Shown: positions 49,099-51,225 of the stretch, piece by piece | Position numbering within the stretch: position 1 is the stretch's first letter | Layout of the letters: each line of letters begins with the position of its first letter | Origin: Bacteroidaceae bacterium | Lineage (GTDB): Bacteria; Bacteroidota; Bacteroidia; Bacteroidales; Bacteroidaceae | Length of the DNA stretch: 51,225 nt | Reading direction: 5' to 3' | Assembly (NCBI GenBank): GCA_017642425.1 | Contig: JAGCPB010000060.1 | Span: 1-51,225 of the forward strand | The notes under the pieces: model-generated | Told to the model about the DNA's origin: nothing | What the model saw: only the letters and a program-made list of their open reading frames with translations | Database searches by the model: none | Translations under genes and position numbers: made by a program

Positions 49099-51225
49099 AT
49101 GCAAACCGTTATGTGTAAGTCCCCATCAACAGAAACAGGCCGCTGCAAGGCCTCTCTCTCTTACAGTTTAGTTTGGGTTATCCTGTCTGCACTCTCATTG
49201 CTTTCGTTGTCGGCAAATGCCCAGACGGCAATGACAGGGATAAGCATCTCACCTGCCAGTCAGACAGTGGTTGCCGATGACGAAGCAGAAGCTTGTTTTG
49301 AAATCAGTATTATTCCTCAGGGTGCTGACGGATCGGATGTCAGCAGTGCTCAGGTAACTTTGAGCAATCCTGATGTGGCCAGTATAGAAGGCCGAAAAAT
49401 AGAGCGGACAATAGTTTCAAACTTGCAGTCCGGGCAGCCTTACTATATGAAGTTGAGGCCGTTGAAAGATGGTGAAACCGATATTGAGGTAACGGTTACA
49501 ATGAATGATGAGACCGGCTTTTCGGCCACTGCCAAACTTATTGTGGAACCAAAGCCGGTCAAACACGTCACAGGAATAAAGTTTGATACAAATTGGATGG
49601 ACGTCACAAATACCTGGGACTGGTGGGAACTGAAAGGCACGGTAACGCCTTTTGAACCAGATAACTGCAAGATACATATATCCATGAGCAACCCTATTAT
49701 CGAGTTGGATAATACTGAAATAAATGTATACACCGAGTGGCATGACGGTGAAGATCGCAGCAGGTTCAACGTATTCTGGACTGAAAAAAACCAAGGCCGT
49801 CCTGAATTCCTTTCATACGGAATTACAAAAGTCACCGCCACTACCGATGACGGAGGCTTTACTGCTGAGTGCATAATAAACCGTCCGGCAAACGCACAAA
49901 TTGACGGCTTCCATCAGGTTTATTTCCGTGACATTTACGGAAATGAGTTAGCACATGAGACCATTAAGGACGGTGATGCTGCTATTGCACCCCTTTCCCG
50001 TTTGCCGGAAGTGAATGGCCGTGAGTTTTTGGGATGGTCGGATGATTTCAGTCATGTAACTTCCGATATGGAAATATATGCCATGTATTCAGCCAATGCA
50101 GAGATGATAGACAAACCTCTTGTACATTTTCCTGATGCCACGATGTTCTATGACTATGACGGATACGGCTTTAAGGGTGCCGTTGATGCAGACGGTTGCA
50201 CATTGATAGGTGATTTTTCAAAGAACTTCTCTAAAGCAGGTGAAATAGATGGCCTGAATATCTGGAGTGACGTTGGAGGCATGTATTTCATAGATGATAT
50301 CAATGCTGACGGCAAGCCGGATTATTTCATAAGGGTTGACGGAAATATGGGATCCAGGTCATATACGACCCTTGTGAGTGAAGGTAATAAATACAGTTGG
50401 CAGGAGGGTGTATATATTGTTCCCGGAATGGATCTGAACTCTGACGGGCGTATAGACCACCTGCGTTATGGCAATGGCTGGTATGTATGCTATGCGCAGC
50501 CGGACGGCTCTTTCCGTGAGGAATTCATGCAGATCATGTCAGCTTCCGAATACGAGAGCAGTTTTGATCCTGACGCTTGGGCTTCGACGGCAATCAGGAC
50601 ACAATCCGGACTTGTGGCAAACTATGGCTATGTAAGCGGTCTGTCAGCTGTATGTCTGGCGAGGGCTCCCATGCGTTCAACCTCAAGGACAGGTGAAACC
50701 CAGCCTGCACCTATGCGCTACGATGAGGTTCCTGCTCCTACCCACTGCATAGACCTGAACGCAGACGGCAGGATGGACCTTATCGATGAGAATCAGGGAA
50801 TAGTCTATTTCAATATGGGTAACGCCAAATGGGTGGTTCAGTCTGTTGGCGGTTCCGTGCTCAGTGCAGACCTTAACGGTGACGGCTTTATGGATTATGT
50901 ATTACCTGGTGAGGAACTTGTCACAATGATCTATAAGAATGGAGGAGAGTTCTCAACACAGACTCTTTATGAGAATATTCAGGTTGACAAGGATATGTAT
51001 TGCTATGACTTTGACAATGACGGTGATGTTGATATACTTGTCACTTTCTCCGCTCCGTACAATGCCACCGGATTTGCCTACACCATGTTCTTTGTCAATG
51101 ACGGCAGCGGCAATTTCACTCAGCTGGATGAGCAGGATTACGGAGATAATCTGCTTGTGTTCAAGGCCTGTCAGGATGCCGATGGAGACGGCATTATGGA
51201 CCTGGTGGCCTTGCGCGGTACATTC
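49099..51225 (+). CDS. Large secreted Ig-like / FG-GAP (VCBS-type) repeat protein, 3' end outside the window
   Basis: The frame is open from 49099 to the last base (709 codons, no stop), so the protein is truncated by the window. An alternative ATG lies at 49111. The signal peptide, hydrophobic VWVILSALSLLSLSANAQ, ends near residue 42. An Ig/BIG2-like domain follows (GISISPASQTVVADDEAEACFEI). Residues about 275-330 look like a Listeria-Bacteroides repeat (VYFRDIYGNELAHETIKDG, FLGWSDDFSHVTSDMEIYAMYS). After that come at least six calcium-binding FG-GAP/EF-hand-like loops: DINADGKPDYF, DLNSDGRIDH, DLNADGRMDL, DLNGDGFMDY, DFDNDGDVDI, DADGDGIMDL. It is likely a cell-surface or secreted adhesin-like protein. 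Confidence 0.8.
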   Translation, partial: MQTVMCKSPSTETGRCKASLSYSLVWVILSALSLLSLSANAQTAMTGISISPASQTVVADDEAEACFEISIIPQGADGSDVSSAQVTLSNPDVASIEGRKIERTIVSNLQSGQPYYMKLRPLKDGETDIEVTVTMNDETGFSATAKLIVEPKPVKHVTGIKFDTNWMDVTNTWDWWELKGTVTPFEPDNCKIHISMSNPIIELDNTEINVYTEWHDGEDRSRFNVFWTEKNQGRPEFLSYGITKVTATTDDGGFTAECIINRPANAQIDGFHQVYFRDIYGNELAHETIKDGDAAIAPLSRLPEVNGREFLGWSDDFSHVTSDMEIYAMYSANAEMIDKPLVHFPDATMFYDYDGYGFKGAVDADGCTLIGDFSKNFSKAGEIDGLNIWSDVGGMYFIDDINADGKPDYFIRVDGNMGSRSYTTLVSEGNKYSWQEGVYIVPGMDLNSDGRIDHLRYGNGWYVCYAQPDGSFREEFMQIMSASEYESSFDPDAWASTAIRTQSGLVANYGYVSGLSAVCLARAPMRSTSRTGETQPAPMRYDEVPAPTHCIDLNADGRMDLIDENQGIVYFNMGNAKWVVQSVGGSVLSADLNGDGFMDYVLPGEELVTMIYKNGGEFSTQTLYENIQVDKDMYCYDFDNDGDVDILVTFSAPYNATGFAYTMFFVNDGSGNFTQLDEQDYGDNLLVFKACQDADGDGIMDLVALRGTF

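Noticed and set aside
1-51225. CRISPR array, tRNA, rRNA, insertion sequences, phage attachment sites
   Set aside because: I looked for regularly spaced direct repeats, cloverleaf sequences ending in CCA-compatible stems, transposase motifs and flanking direct repeats, and saw none. The palindromic elements at 5418-5900 lack spacers and transposase genes.

Overview
The window looks like chromosomal DNA of a Bacteroidales bacterium (gut-type Bacteroidetes). Many genes are preceded by the Bacteroidetes -7 promoter box TAnnTTTG. The gene content also fits: a TonB-dependent receptor under a TPP riboswitch, a PnuC/PnuT transporter, DUF3078 and 6-bladed propeller envelope proteins, secreted GH43 and CE2 enzymes, and a MINPP-type phytase. 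I found no tRNA or rRNA, no CRISPR array, no transposase and no phage genes. Genus cannot be fixed by eye.

Layout. 1-160: two intrinsic terminators. 161-5261 (minus): a tight four-gene operon. Its first three genes (alpha-oxoamine synthase, zinc-ribbon threonine-synthase-like PLP enzyme, short-chain reductase) fit sulfonolipid (capnine) synthesis. The fourth is a pyruvate carboxylase/oxaloacetate decarboxylase-type carboxyltransferase whose C-terminal domain lacks the biotin lysine. 5262-5906: the only long gene-free stretch. It holds two divergent inverted copies of a 154-nt structured element, each clamped by its own unrelated terminal inverted repeat, with compensatory base changes in an internal hairpin. 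5907-10133 (minus): EamA permease, DUF3078 protein, cytosine permease and an unusual phosphoribosyltransferase. 10210-13487 (minus): TPP riboswitch, TonB receptor and PnuT, a thiamine uptake operon. 13544-30465: secreted arabinoxylan-type enzymes (GH54, two GH43, CE2 esterase) mixed with housekeeping genes (kinase-like P-loop protein, Uup-type ABC-F, MBL hydrolase, SPFH/RHH/PH-like cluster, nitroreductase, thioesterase, YjjG nucleotidase, MINPP phytase, aldose epimerase-like).

30454-38926 (minus): a six-gene, tightly packed operon. Five of its products carry signal peptides and are poorly characterised: LPP20-like, TPR/Sel1 with acidic linkers, an unrecognised protein, an NTF2-like protein and a TPR plus beta-barrel protein. 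The sixth is GNAT-like. This is a candidate unexplored envelope system. 39073-39942: a beta-barrel protein.

40011-45978 (minus): an aromatic amino acid operon (DAHP synthase, tyrA, aroB, aroA, pheA, aroQ). It is preceded by a 19-residue leader peptide with seven consecutive aromatic residues and an intrinsic terminator, which is a clear attenuation arrangement. 46071-51225 (plus): a propeller lipoprotein, EttA, and the first 709 codons of a large secreted Ig-like/FG-GAP protein that runs off the window.

The strongest points for follow-up are the aromatic attenuator, the paired structured element at 5418-5900, the sulfonolipid operon and the five-exoprotein operon.
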